The position numbers and the translations under genes were made by a program. This document shows, piece after piece, positions 35,882 to 44,948 of a stretch of 64,000 nucleotides of DNA. The notes beneath the pieces are model-generated. The model saw only the letters and a list, made by a program, of their open reading frames with translations, ran no database searches and had not been told where the DNA came from. The stretch's first letter is position 1, and every line of letters starts with the position of its first letter. This stretch comes from Vibrio penaeicida (GTDB taxonomy: Bacteria; Pseudomonadota; Gammaproteobacteria; Enterobacterales; Vibrionaceae): NCBI RefSeq assembly GCF_019977755.1, contig NZ_AP025144.1:1612001-1676000 (forward strand). The letters run 5' to 3'.

Positions 35882-37078
35882 ATGGATTTAAACAACTTAT
35901 TTAAAACCTCGACGTCTCCCAAAAAAGCTGTATCCGAGTTTTCCGATTTACTGGTTTCCGACGATGCGGAGTTTGTTCAGTCGGTAAGGGATTTGTATGC
36001 GATAGAAGGGTTTCCACCGCTGATTGAAATGCCAGAGTTGACCAGCCAATCCAACATGGATTTAGGTAAGCAGAAAATCAAACACGTGGTGTTGGATTTT
36101 CGTCAGTCGAACAATGTCGTTGAAGAAATCAGTGACATTACCACTAAGTTGGACGTAGGTATTCGCATTATTGCCATCAGCAATTCGGATTCCATTCGGT
36201 TGAAAAACCGCGTACAAGCCCTCGGCGCAGAATACGTCTTGTGGGATGAAAATCTCCAAGATCTGCTCAATGCAGTGAGCGTATCTGAATCTGCAACCGG
36301 AACATTGGTGAATAAAACCCGTGTTGCAAAACGCGTTCTTCTGCTTTCTTGCAAAGGCGGAATTGGGCTCTCGACCATATCTTCATTAGTGGCGTACGGA
36401 TTGTCTTCCGAAGCGCAGTTGAAAACGCTGCTGGTGGATCACGATTCTGGCGCGTTTACCTCGGACATTTTTCTCGGTATGAAAGGGGTAAAGCCAAGGC
36501 ATAACAGCATCGATTTGAATCAGAGAGACATAGACAGTGCCATCGCTCAAACCTATGTCTCGAAGGTCGACGATAAGCTCGACTATTTGATTCTCGAAAA
36601 AACCACCGCTTGTGTTGGAGACCATGCCTCTACACTGCATAACCTTTCCTATCAGCTTGAAAGTAATTACAACTTTATTGTGGACTCTGTGCCACTGACA
36701 TCTTTTGAAGAAGTGCACGATCAAGACTTGAGTGAAAAGTATCACCGTATTTACCTGATCTGCGATCCGTCTGTAGCGTCATTGCGCGCCTATAACATCA
36801 TTAAGAAAAAGATGGGTAAATCGGCTCACCAAGTGTTGTTCATTCAAAATCGCCCTGCGAAAGACTACATGGTGCCCTTAGAGAACGCCAAAGAACGAGT
36901 TAAGCGGAAAGAAGCGCTGTCGTTTTCATACGAATCGGGCTTGGAAAAGTTATTGATTCAGCAGGGAATGAAAGCGGTGATTAAAAGTAAGTTCTCTTTG
37001 CCAGTCGTTGAAATGGTGAAAGACCTTACCGGAAAAAACATCCGCCCTAAATCCAAATTTTCTTTGTTCAAGAAATAA
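35882..37078 (+). CDS. tadZ: TadZ/CpaE pilus localisation ATPase-like protein
   Basis: A 398-residue protein: an atypical receiver-like N-terminal domain (about 1-135) and a MinD/ParA-like domain. The deviant Walker A is CKGGIGLSTISS (about residues 156-167), where the usual second lysine of KGGxGK(S/T) is Leu. The aspartate of LLVDHDSGA is present. TadZ proteins place the Tad machine at a cell pole. The Leu substitution suggests altered or absent ATP hydrolysis. Confidence 0.88.
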   Translation: MDLNNLFKTSTSPKKAVSEFSDLLVSDDAEFVQSVRDLYAIEGFPPLIEMPELTSQSNMDLGKQKIKHVVLDFRQSNNVVEEISDITTKLDVGIRIIAISNSDSIRLKNRVQALGAEYVLWDENLQDLLNAVSVSESATGTLVNKTRVAKRVLLLSCKGGIGLSTISSLVAYGLSSEAQLKTLLVDHDSGAFTSDIFLGMKGVKPRHNSIDLNQRDIDSAIAQTYVSKVDDKLDYLILEKTTACVGDHASTLHNLSYQLESNYNFIVDSVPLTSFEEVHDQDLSEKYHRIYLICDPSVASLRAYNIIKKKMGKSAHQVLFIQNRPAKDYMVPLENAKERVKRKEALSFSYESGLEKLLIQQGMKAVIKSKFSLPVVEMVKDLTGKNIRPKSKFSLFKK

Positions 37079-37089
37079 GCGAGGGGTAG

Positions 37090-38355
37090 ATGAGCCAGTT
37101 TAATAAAATCTACATAGAGCTAAGAGATGAAATCTTTGACGCGTTAGATGCGTCAACCTTAGTTGAAATCAGTAACGAAGACTTGGAAGCCCAGCTTAAA
37201 GAAACCGTTAACCTGCTTATCGACAGGAGAGGGTTACAGGTGTCCAATTCACAGCGCATTGAGTTAGTGAAGGCGCTACTTGCAGAGCTAAAAGGGCTGG
37301 GGCCACTGCAAGCCTTGCTCGATAACGATGACATTTCAGACATTATGATCAACGGGCCACACAATATCTTTATCGAAATTGGCGGCAAAGTTCAGAAGTC
37401 GCCGATTCAGTTCGTTAACGAAAAACAACTCAGCACCATTGCAAAACGAATTGCCTCAAATGTAGGGCGTCGAATCGATGAATCCAAGCCGCTTTGTGAT
37501 GCGCGTTTAGAAGATGGCAGCCGTGTCAATATCGTCATTCCCCCACTTGCGATAGACGGCACCTCCATTTCTATACGTAAATTCAAACAGCATAAAATAA
37601 AACTCGAAAACTTGGTGGAATTCGGCGCTCTCTCCATCGAAATGGCAAAGCTTTTGTCCATTGCCAGCCATTGCAAATGCAATGTGTTGATTTCTGGTGG
37701 TACGGGTTCGGGTAAAACCACATTGCTCAACGCACTATCGGGCTACATCGGTGAAACAGAACGTATCGTTACCATTGAGGATGCGGCGGAACTGCAATTG
37801 CAGCAGCCGCATATCGTTCGTCTAGAAACTCGCCAAGCCAGTGTTGAAGGAACCGGTGAAATCACCGCTCGCGACTTGGTGATCAACTCCCTACGTATGC
37901 GACCAGACAGAATTATTGTGGGTGAGTGCCGTGGCGGTGAGGCGTTTGAAATGCTTCAAGCGATGAACACGGGTCACGATGGATCGATGTCGACACTTCA
38001 CGCCAACACGCCAAGGGATGCGGTTGCTCGAACAGAAAGCATGGTGATGATGGCAACGGCAAGCTTACCTATTCAGGCGATCCGACGCACCATTGTGAGC
38101 GCGGTGGATTTGATTGTGCAGGTTAAGCGCTTGCACGATGGTAGCAGAAAAGTGCTCTACATCTCCGAAGTCGTTGGTTTGGAGGGCGATAGCGTGGTGA
38201 TGGAAGACATCTTCCGGTTCGAGAACAAAGGCACATTGGAAGATGGAAAAATCGATGGTGAGTTTCGCTCTCCAGGTTTATCCAAACGTTCCATCGTGTA
38301 CGAGCGAGCACAATTTTTCGGCTTAGAGGACGCATTAGAGGAGCTGTTCTCATGA
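37090..38355 (+). CDS. tadA: TadA/CpaF pilus assembly ATPase
   Basis: A secretion ATPase powering Flp pilus extension. Residues about 60-180 form the N-terminal domain (GLGPLQALLDNDDISDIMINGP, RIDESKPLCDARLEDGSRVNIV). Walker A is GGTGSGKTTLL (about 203-213), the Asp box is ETERIVTIEDAAELQL, Walker B is DRIIVGECRGGEA, and the His box is HDGSMSTLHANTPRDA. All key motifs are intact. Confidence 0.96.
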   Translation: MSQFNKIYIELRDEIFDALDASTLVEISNEDLEAQLKETVNLLIDRRGLQVSNSQRIELVKALLAELKGLGPLQALLDNDDISDIMINGPHNIFIEIGGKVQKSPIQFVNEKQLSTIAKRIASNVGRRIDESKPLCDARLEDGSRVNIVIPPLAIDGTSISIRKFKQHKIKLENLVEFGALSIEMAKLLSIASHCKCNVLISGGTGSGKTTLLNALSGYIGETERIVTIEDAAELQLQQPHIVRLETRQASVEGTGEITARDLVINSLRMRPDRIIVGECRGGEAFEMLQAMNTGHDGSMSTLHANTPRDAVARTESMVMMATASLPIQAIRRTIVSAVDLIVQVKRLHDGSRKVLYISEVVGLEGDSVVMEDIFRFENKGTLEDGKIDGEFRSPGLSKRSIVYERAQFFGLEDALEELFS

Positions 38356-39263
38356 TGTGGGTGTTCGCCATTTGGTGCGTGGTTGCCATTGTATTTTGGT
38401 TCCAACATAAGAAAACCAGTCGAAAAGTGACCGCACTTATCGATCAAGAAACAGAGTTTGATGGGATAGAAGGTGTCAAAACGGTCATCGATATGGATCG
38501 GTTTGAAACCAGTGTGTGGATCCAAGTGAAGTTTATTTTCAAGAAGCTGAAAAAGCTGTTGGAGCCCAATATACCTAAAAAAATAGTGCTGTTTTTGCTG
38601 ATCAGTGGAGCACTTATTTATGCGGTTAACTTGTTCTTATTCAGCCAAGATTTTCTGGTCTGTTTAGCGATAGGGCAGCCTATTTTGTTCATCGTATTTC
38701 TGTTCAAACTCAGCGACATTAAAGAAGAGAAATTCAAAAGTGACTTTCCAGACGCGCTGAATATTTTGTCGGGTGCCATCGCTGCTGGGCAAAGTATCAT
38801 TCACGCATTTGAGTACGTGGGCGAAAAGCTGGATAACGAAGTAGGGCGTGAATTCAAATTCATGGCAGAACGCTTACTGATTGGTGAAGATCCAGACGAT
38901 GTGTTGTCACGCAGCGCGACTACCTTCCCATACGTGGAGTACTTCTTTTTCATTTCGACCATTCGAATCAACCTGAGCCGAGGCGGTCAGCTTAAAAACG
39001 TGATCAACAAAATCAACCGAATCATGTTTGAATCGCGAGCCATGGAAAAAAAGAAAAATGCTTTAACGTCAGAAGCGCGATCTTCAGCAAAAATTGTGGC
39101 GTGCCTACCAATCATCTTTCTTCTCATTCTGAGATTCACTAGCCCAGAAAACTATAACTTCGTGATGTTTGAAGAAGGTGGAAAACCCATTTTTTATTAC
39201 GTTCTGATCAGTGAGTTTATTGGCTTTTTCTGTATCTCCATGATTTTGCGTGGAGTGAACTGA
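38352..39263 (+). CDS. tadB: TadB inner-membrane platform protein
   Basis: A 303-residue T2SF-domain protein with N-terminal and central membrane helices (about 1-20, 77-120) and a cytoplasmic helical domain (FPDALNILSGAIAAGQSIIHAFEYVGEKLDNEVGREFKFM). C-terminal helices follow from about residue 240. It overlaps tadA by four bases and tadC by one. With TadC it forms the platform for TadA. Confidence 0.93.
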   Translation: MMWVFAIWCVVAIVFWFQHKKTSRKVTALIDQETEFDGIEGVKTVIDMDRFETSVWIQVKFIFKKLKKLLEPNIPKKIVLFLLISGALIYAVNLFLFSQDFLVCLAIGQPILFIVFLFKLSDIKEEKFKSDFPDALNILSGAIAAGQSIIHAFEYVGEKLDNEVGREFKFMAERLLIGEDPDDVLSRSATTFPYVEYFFFISTIRINLSRGGQLKNVINKINRIMFESRAMEKKKNALTSEARSSAKIVACLPIIFLLILRFTSPENYNFVMFEEGGKPIFYYVLISEFIGFFCISMILRGVN

Positions 39264-40135
39264 TGGATCTACGCACCACTATTTTCTTAGCTTTCGCGCT
39301 TGCTGTTTCCCTTATCTTTGCTTGGTTTCTTATCAAGATGTGGGATTCGTTGGTTGCTAAGTTCTATACCAGTCAAATCATCGGTTCGACCAAAGAAGAA
39401 AAACGGCAATTGGCGATCATGAATCGGCTGGTGGAAGCATTCAGTTTCAACCATGAAGAAAACCGACAAAAACTGATTGCCGCAGGGATTTACAACGAGT
39501 TTGTCGCCAAAAGTTACTACCTGTTTAAGTTCATTCCGTTTCTATTGGTGTTTTTAAGCACGCTTTACGGGTTCTTTATTGGGGACCTCGATTTTGCTGA
39601 ATTCTTCATGATAGCAGGGGTCGCTTTAGTTCTATTTTTGATTGGGCCGGATACCTATGTGGCGGCGCGAGCGAAAAAGAACGTCAAGCACATCAGCTCA
39701 CGATTGCCGTTTTTACTCGATCTGATGAATGTCTGCGTTCACACCGGTATGACCATCGAATCTACCTTGGAATTCCTGAGTAACGAAATCGCAACGGTGG
39801 ATGAAAATTTGGCTTTTGTGTTGAGGCGTACCACCGAACGAGCAAGGGTGGTGGGGCTGGAAAAGGCGTTGGCAGAGTTTTATGACATTGTCCCTACAAC
39901 CGAAGCACAGAGTTTTGTAATGACACTGACTCAGAGTTTGCAGTATGGCTCGTCTGTCGGGCCGGTACTCGCGACATTGGCAACTGACATACGTGAAATC
40001 AACATGATGGATCTCGAAGAAAAGATAGGAAAAATGGGCGCCAAAATGTCCATACCACTTATCACATTCATCATGGTTCCCATTGTTGTGCTGATTGCTG
40101 CCCCTGGAATTTTAAGGATGTTTTCAAATGGCTAA
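39263..40135 (+). CDS. tadC: TadC inner-membrane platform protein
   Basis: A 290-residue T2SF-domain paralogue of TadB. It has membrane helices near the N-terminus, about 90-130 and the C-terminus, and a helical domain with RLPFLLDLMNVCVHTGMTIESTLEFLSNEIATVDENLAFVLRRTTERARVVGLEKALAEF. The end GAKMSIPLITFIMVPIVVLIAAPGILRMF is typical. It overlaps tadD by eight bases. Confidence 0.93.
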   Translation: MDLRTTIFLAFALAVSLIFAWFLIKMWDSLVAKFYTSQIIGSTKEEKRQLAIMNRLVEAFSFNHEENRQKLIAAGIYNEFVAKSYYLFKFIPFLLVFLSTLYGFFIGDLDFAEFFMIAGVALVLFLIGPDTYVAARAKKNVKHISSRLPFLLDLMNVCVHTGMTIESTLEFLSNEIATVDENLAFVLRRTTERARVVGLEKALAEFYDIVPTTEAQSFVMTLTQSLQYGSSVGPVLATLATDIREINMMDLEEKIGKMGAKMSIPLITFIMVPIVVLIAAPGILRMFSNG

Positions 40136-41315
40136 TGAAAGACGGGCTATCGAAATTTGGACCAATGTAAAGTGCGCTTTATTACTCTCACTTGCTTTAA
40201 CTGGTTGTGCGTCCACCAACAGTGAGTTGGATACCAAAGAGGACTTGTTGTTGAGAACCAACGACAAGACGCAACTGGTGGAGTTTTATAAAGCCAATAT
40301 TAAAGAAAATGACGAATACAAAATTAAGCTGGTGAATGTGTATATCGACTTGAAAGACACCTCTTCAGCGGAGCTTTATCTCAATACGTTCGATGAGTCT
40401 GAAAAAGACGAGCCTGAAGTGATGCTAGCCAAAGCTGAAATTGCTTACCTGAAGCGTGGTTTCGCAGAAAGTGAACAGTGGTTAGAGCGTTATCTGGATG
40501 AAGGTGGTGACAAATATCAGCACCATATTCTTATGGGCAAAATTAAAGCTCAGCAAAGGCAATACGGGGCGGCAATTGAGTATTTTGAACAGAGTAGAAA
40601 GCTCGGAGCGTCGGATAGAGAAGCGAAAAATAGCATTGCCGTTGTGAACCTCATGCAGGGGCAATACGAAGATGCGATGACCATGCTGTACGACTTATAT
40701 CTCGATCAACCAAACGATGAAAAAGTGCGTTCAAATTTAATCTTGGCATCTGTGAATGCGAACCGACCGGATATTGCCTTAGATGCGCTTCGAGAAAAAT
40801 ACCCTGAAGAAGAGGCAAGAACGCAACTGACCAAATTGATGAAATCGGTGAAAAAGAAACCTGCGCCCAAAATGGCTCGCTCGTCTTCCGCCAAGACTCA
40901 AACTCGTTCAACCAGCGCCGCAACTCGGCCTGTTAATCAATCGCGTTATGCGGAGGAAAGTGCGGTGTATAAGCCACAAACCCAACTACAAACTGCCGCT
41001 ATGGCGGTCGACCAAGCTGGAAACCATCAACCCGTCGCCAGCAAAATGGTATTCAACCCGCAAAACCTCAAACCTAAAGCGCCGTCGATTTACCGAATCC
41101 AAGTATTGGCGACGTATAAAGCGATCTCGAGTGAGTACCTGAATTATCTGCGTACGAATTATGGAACGGTTTACGCCTATTCTCATAACCTCTGGAAACG
41201 CTACTGTATTGGTGAGTTTAGCTCCATTGAAGAAGCGAAAGCGTACCTAAACCGAATGAAGGTGAAAGGGGCGTTTGTTGTGGATTACACGAAAAATCGA
41301 CACATAGAGCTGTAG
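40128..41315 (+). CDS. tadD: TadD-like TPR lipoprotein with a SPOR-like C-terminus
   Basis: The signal peptide ends with a lipobox (LTGCAS). Residues about 60-240 hold TPR units (EVMLAKAEIAYLKRGFAESEQWLERYL, HILMGKIKAQQRQYGAAIEYFEQSRKLGA, NSIAVVNLMQGQYEDAMTMLYDLYL). A low-complexity basic/Ser-Thr linker follows. The last 80 residues (YRIQVLATYKAISSEYLNYL ... FSSIEEAKAYLNRMKVKGAFVVDY) resemble a SPOR domain. Classical TadD is shorter (about 250 residues) and lacks this module. Confidence 0.85.
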   Translation: MANERRAIEIWTNVKCALLLSLALTGCASTNSELDTKEDLLLRTNDKTQLVEFYKANIKENDEYKIKLVNVYIDLKDTSSAELYLNTFDESEKDEPEVMLAKAEIAYLKRGFAESEQWLERYLDEGGDKYQHHILMGKIKAQQRQYGAAIEYFEQSRKLGASDREAKNSIAVVNLMQGQYEDAMTMLYDLYLDQPNDEKVRSNLILASVNANRPDIALDALREKYPEEEARTQLTKLMKSVKKKPAPKMARSSSAKTQTRSTSAATRPVNQSRYAEESAVYKPQTQLQTAAMAVDQAGNHQPVASKMVFNPQNLKPKAPSIYRIQVLATYKAISSEYLNYLRTNYGTVYAYSHNLWKRYCIGEFSSIEEAKAYLNRMKVKGAFVVDYTKNRHIEL

Positions 41316-41327
41316 GTAATCTTAACT

Positions 41328-41870
41328 ATGTCGATTGGAACGTCACAACTTAAGAAGCAAAAAGGGGTCATCAGTGTAGAGGCTGCCTTTGGTTTACCGA
41401 TTTTACTTTTAATGGTGCTGACATGGTTTGAACTGTGTTTGATGGTTTACGCCATTGCGGTGACCGATCACGCCATCACGAGAGCAGTATCTGACACTAA
41501 AAAATTGGGTAGGGCAGACGCCATTAGCACGATCAATTATGACAGAGCCATTCGGTCTGCGATTCGTCGAAGCGGGGGTATTTTTCTTCCCGCGGTCATT
41601 GATAGCCAATCGATTCAGTCTCGTATTCACTACATCGATGGCTATCAAACGCTCGTTCGTTGCAGTACATCTGTCAGAGAGTTTTCGTCTTGCTCGGGAG
41701 TGTCCTCTGAACCCCAAAACAAAGCGTTAGCACTTTACGAAGTGGCCTTTGAGTATTCCCCTATTTTTAATTTCCTACTGCCATCGATAGAAATGCGCCG
41801 TGAAGTAATGGCAATTCAGGAATATGAGCGATGCACCTTTAAGTTAGGTCAAGGAGGCTCGTGTGCTTAG
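41328..41870 (+). CDS. tadE: TadE-like minor pseudopilin
   Basis: A 180-residue protein whose N-terminus KKQKG|VISVEAAFGLPILLLMVLTWFEL has a prepilin-type cleavage site (G before VISVE, Glu at +5) and hydrophobic helix. The remainder is a small periplasmic domain. It overlaps tadF by eight bases. Confidence 0.9.
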   Translation: MSIGTSQLKKQKGVISVEAAFGLPILLLMVLTWFELCLMVYAIAVTDHAITRAVSDTKKLGRADAISTINYDRAIRSAIRRSGGIFLPAVIDSQSIQSRIHYIDGYQTLVRCSTSVREFSSCSGVSSEPQNKALALYEVAFEYSPIFNFLLPSIEMRREVMAIQEYERCTFKLGQGGSCA

Positions 41871-42429
41871 ACGTTCTTCCAATTCAAATGTGCAGCGCGG
41901 CGCTTTTACCATTGAGCTTGCTTTGGTGTTGGTGTTTGTGACGGGTTTTTTTGTTATGCAGGTGAACTTTCTCGTTGCCACTGCCAAAAAAGGGCAAATG
42001 GATCGGCTCGCGTATTCACTCGTTTCGGTGATGTCTGAGCGGCGAGAGTTGTTCCGTGACGAAGGCGACATATGTCGGTACGCAGGGGAATGCAAACTGC
42101 TGGCGGCAGAATTATACGCCGTGGGCATTTCGGCAATGAATCGGATGTCGAATCAGTTTGACTCAAATAAGTTTGGCATTCGAATAGAGGAGCTGGTGGT
42201 TTATCCCGACCGACAAGTTTACGCGATGCGCGAAGTAGGGTGGGTGACAGGATGCAATTTTACGCCGCTAAGAGAAGTGGACAAGATTATCCCGACCACG
42301 TCTCGAAACCGTAAGTTGCCCGTTTACAAAGTGTCACTTTGTTACCGAACGCCTTTTAACATATTGGGTGCGAGTAAAGGCGAGCTGCTCAATGTTGTTA
42401 CGTCTGCCTTTTCGTTTGCGAGGATTTAG
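41863..42429 (+). CDS. tadF: TadF-like minor pseudopilin
   Basis: GTG 41863 with AAGGAGG upstream starts a 188-residue protein with pseudopilin N-terminus VQRG|AFTIELALVLVFVTGFFVMQVNF, followed by a Cys-containing periplasmic domain. In Aggregatibacter, TadE and TadF are pseudopilins needed for Flp pilus export. Cleavage here would need a prepilin peptidase encoded elsewhere. Confidence 0.88.
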   Translation: MLRRSSNSNVQRGAFTIELALVLVFVTGFFVMQVNFLVATAKKGQMDRLAYSLVSVMSERRELFRDEGDICRYAGECKLLAAELYAVGISAMNRMSNQFDSNKFGIRIEELVVYPDRQVYAMREVGWVTGCNFTPLREVDKIIPTTSRNRKLPVYKVSLCYRTPFNILGASKGELLNVVTSAFSFARI

Positions 42430-42431
42430 CC

Positions 42432-43775
42432 ATGTCTTTACAGAACATATGTTCAAAGCATCAGCGTATTAAAAATCGGCGCTCAATGAAACGAGGGTCG
42501 ATGAACAAGCAAAAAGGAGCAGCTTTTCTGATTTTCATGTGCTGTCTACCCTTTATGTTTGGCATGTTGGCGTTGGCAATGCAAACCACGCAACAGTTGC
42601 ACGCGCACGCCAAGTTAAGTGAGGCAACAGAAGTGGCAAGCCTCGGGTTGATTTCATCTTCTACCGGAAATAATGCCCCAGACACGGAACTGGCGTCTCG
42701 AATCGTCAATCACTATATGCCATTTAACGAAGGTGAGGTGGCAATATCGATTGTCGATACGCGCTGCGATTACGACACAGGGTGTGTTCAAGATGCTGGC
42801 GAGATCTCTCCTTTTGCGGATTTTGTGGTGACGGCGACAACCGAGCACAACTCTTGGATCAGCTACAGCAGTTTGGGTCTAAATCCAAAATTCAAGATTT
42901 CTGGTGCGTCGACAAGCCGAAAGTACCTACCTAAACCGGTAGATATCTATTTTGTTGTCGATTTTAGTGGATCCATGAGTGAACGTTTTTCAGCAAGCCC
43001 TGGGCGAGGCAGTAAACTCGCCACAGTAAAAAATACCATTAATTTGATATTGGATGACCTGGAAAACTTCAACCGATTCAATAGCCATAAAAGCCGCGTA
43101 GCGCTTGTGGGGTACAACCACTTCAACTATCAAAAAATCAATGGTAGACGCGAAGTGTTCGAACATGTGGTTTTACAAAGAGTGAACGATTCAATTGTCC
43201 ATCGCAACGACAAAAAAAATCCCCTAATTATCAGTCCCGAGCTTGAACGGCATAACTATCGCCCGAGGCGACTGTTCCACGATATTGATCTGACCGACGA
43301 TTACAGCGGGTTCAGCGATGAGTTTAAAGCGTTTAAAGCAGGTGGCTTTACTCACTCATGGCAGGGTTTACTCCGCGTGGCCGAACTTTCGAATAGCCAA
43401 GAAGAGTACAACCCTCAACAAGTGATCATCGTCCTATCCGATGGTGAGGATACCGAGAGACCTTGGGCAATTCATAGCCCAGATGGCAGTTGGCGGAAAA
43501 CACGGATACTCAAAGAGTTCACGAAATATGGGCTCTGCAGAAATATGGTGTCGGATTTAGAAAACAAGACTGACCGTTTTGGAGAACCTATTTCTGTCAC
43601 CTTTGGTGTGATAGGTATCGATTTTGAAATGAACCAAGCTGTGAATGGCTTTTTTGATTGCGTGGGGGAAGACAACGTCCTTCATGCCAAAAATGGCAGC
43701 GATGTTTATAAGCATATTTTAAACCTGTTGAATGAAGAGACAGGGCGACTGAAAGGAAATGAGGGCTCACTATGA
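42432..43775 (+). CDS. tadG: TadG-like pilus protein with von Willebrand factor A domain
   Basis: A 447-residue protein with a TadE/G-like N-terminal helix (KQKGAAFLIFMCCLPFMFGMLALAMQ, about residues 26-51). Its VWA domain begins VDIYFVVDFSGSMSERF, where DxSGS is the MIDAS metal motif (about residues 176-182), and continues through QQVIIVLSDGEDTERP. It may be exposed to the periplasm or surface and serve in anchoring or adhesion. The stop overlaps the next ATG (ATGA). Confidence 0.88.
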   Translation: MSLQNICSKHQRIKNRRSMKRGSMNKQKGAAFLIFMCCLPFMFGMLALAMQTTQQLHAHAKLSEATEVASLGLISSSTGNNAPDTELASRIVNHYMPFNEGEVAISIVDTRCDYDTGCVQDAGEISPFADFVVTATTEHNSWISYSSLGLNPKFKISGASTSRKYLPKPVDIYFVVDFSGSMSERFSASPGRGSKLATVKNTINLILDDLENFNRFNSHKSRVALVGYNHFNYQKINGRREVFEHVVLQRVNDSIVHRNDKKNPLIISPELERHNYRPRRLFHDIDLTDDYSGFSDEFKAFKAGGFTHSWQGLLRVAELSNSQEEYNPQQVIIVLSDGEDTERPWAIHSPDGSWRKTRILKEFTKYGLCRNMVSDLENKTDRFGEPISVTFGVIGIDFEMNQAVNGFFDCVGEDNVLHAKNGSDVYKHILNLLNEETGRLKGNEGSL

Positions 43776-44341
43776 GAGTAATGGCGTTTGGCGTACTTTT
43801 GCTGTTATCAGGGCAAGCCGCAGCGAATTGTTTAGCGGAAGAAAATGTATATTTAAAAACGACTCGTGTGCTAGCGAACAATCACTTGGGCACGCAGCAA
43901 TCGGGTCAATTACTCACTCACCATGTTACGCAGCCAGAGCAACCTCTGTTCGTGAGTGAAGATAGCATTACGGAACAGTTTTCGGTGAGCGACGAGTGTA
44001 TTTATGACCGCATTTCCCAGACATTGGTGCTGAATTACGCCTTCGATAAAGACAAACTCAGTGACGAACATAAACACATATTATTGGATTACATCAACTT
44101 GTTGGATAGCAGTGTTTCCATTGCTGTAGAAGGACACGCTGATGAAGTCGGCACAGACGAATACAACAAAGGGTTGTCACAAAGACGCGCGCGAAACGTT
44201 GCGACGTTCTTAAAGAAAACCTTCGGCAAAGAAAAGCAGGTAGATTTACGTGCTTACGGAGAAACAGCGCCAATATGTGAACAAATAGAGAACAAAGTGA
44301 AAGGGTGCAACCGCCGTGTCGTCTTAACCGTTCAGACTTGA
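43772..44341 (+). CDS. OmpA-domain protein at the end of the Tad operon
   Basis: A signal peptide ends SGQAAA. The C-terminal half is an OmpA peptidoglycan-binding domain: LNYAFDKDKLSDEHKHILLDYINLLD, VEGHADEVGTDEYNKGLSQRRARNVATFL, and the closing CNRRVVLTV. At 189 residues it has no beta-barrel, so it is periplasmic. It is translationally coupled to tadG and probably ties the pilus apparatus to the cell wall. Confidence 0.88.
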   Translation: MRVMAFGVLLLLSGQAAANCLAEENVYLKTTRVLANNHLGTQQSGQLLTHHVTQPEQPLFVSEDSITEQFSVSDECIYDRISQTLVLNYAFDKDKLSDEHKHILLDYINLLDSSVSIAVEGHADEVGTDEYNKGLSQRRARNVATFLKKTFGKEKQVDLRAYGETAPICEQIENKVKGCNRRVVLTVQT

Positions 44342-44396
44342 ACTAGGATGAACCCCAAATTTGAGTTTCGAACATTTCAGATGCGCAGCTAACGCA

Positions 44397-44744
44397 TCAA
44401 TCAACGTCTTCTTCTAGAATTTCGATCACTTCAGATGAAGAGCGTTCATGCCCAATAAGAAACAGAGCAAGGAACGCTTCTGTTTTCATATTCGAGTCGC
44501 CTTCCTCCTCAACAATGGTACGAATCTTATCTCGTAGCATTGAGATCTCATGCTCGACAAAACCACGCCCTTCTTCATCACCGCCTTGGTCAGCAGGCTG
44601 ATGGTCGAAATGCAAGAACAGAAGATCGTCATCAAGCTTGGTTGTGAGTAAACGTTCTGGTAACCACTCTTCTCCCGTCACAACTTGGGGATCGCTGTTA
44701 TCGGAGAATTTACTTAATATTTGCAATAATTCAGATACTTTCAC
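44397..44744 (-). CDS. Conserved hypothetical acidic protein
   Basis: A 115-residue, strongly acidic protein (MKVSELLQILSKFSDNSDPQVVTGEEWLPERL...). It has an FLHFDHQPADQGGDEEGRGFVEHEI middle and an EVIEILEEDVD tail. No signal peptide or membrane helix is seen. I do not recognise a family. It is convergent with the Tad operon and divergent from the outer-membrane gene. Confidence 0.65.
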   Translation of the reverse strand: MKVSELLQILSKFSDNSDPQVVTGEEWLPERLLTTKLDDDLLFLHFDHQPADQGGDEEGRGFVEHEISMLRDKIRTIVEEEGDSNMKTEAFLALFLIGHERSSSEVIEILEEDVD

Positions 44745-44948
44745 AATGATTCGTTATACTGTACGCCTCTACTAAGTGTAGCGGCAATTTTGCGTGAATC
44801 TTAAAGTAATTTCTCTGATTTTACTACGATTGTTGACCAGTAACTCAATAAAACTCTAAGTCAGAGTGATTAAACGCTGGATCTAGCATCTTAAGGTTAC
44901 CCAGGTACAAATGTTCAATGTTTTAATAAATTGAGGTGCTCGATTTCT

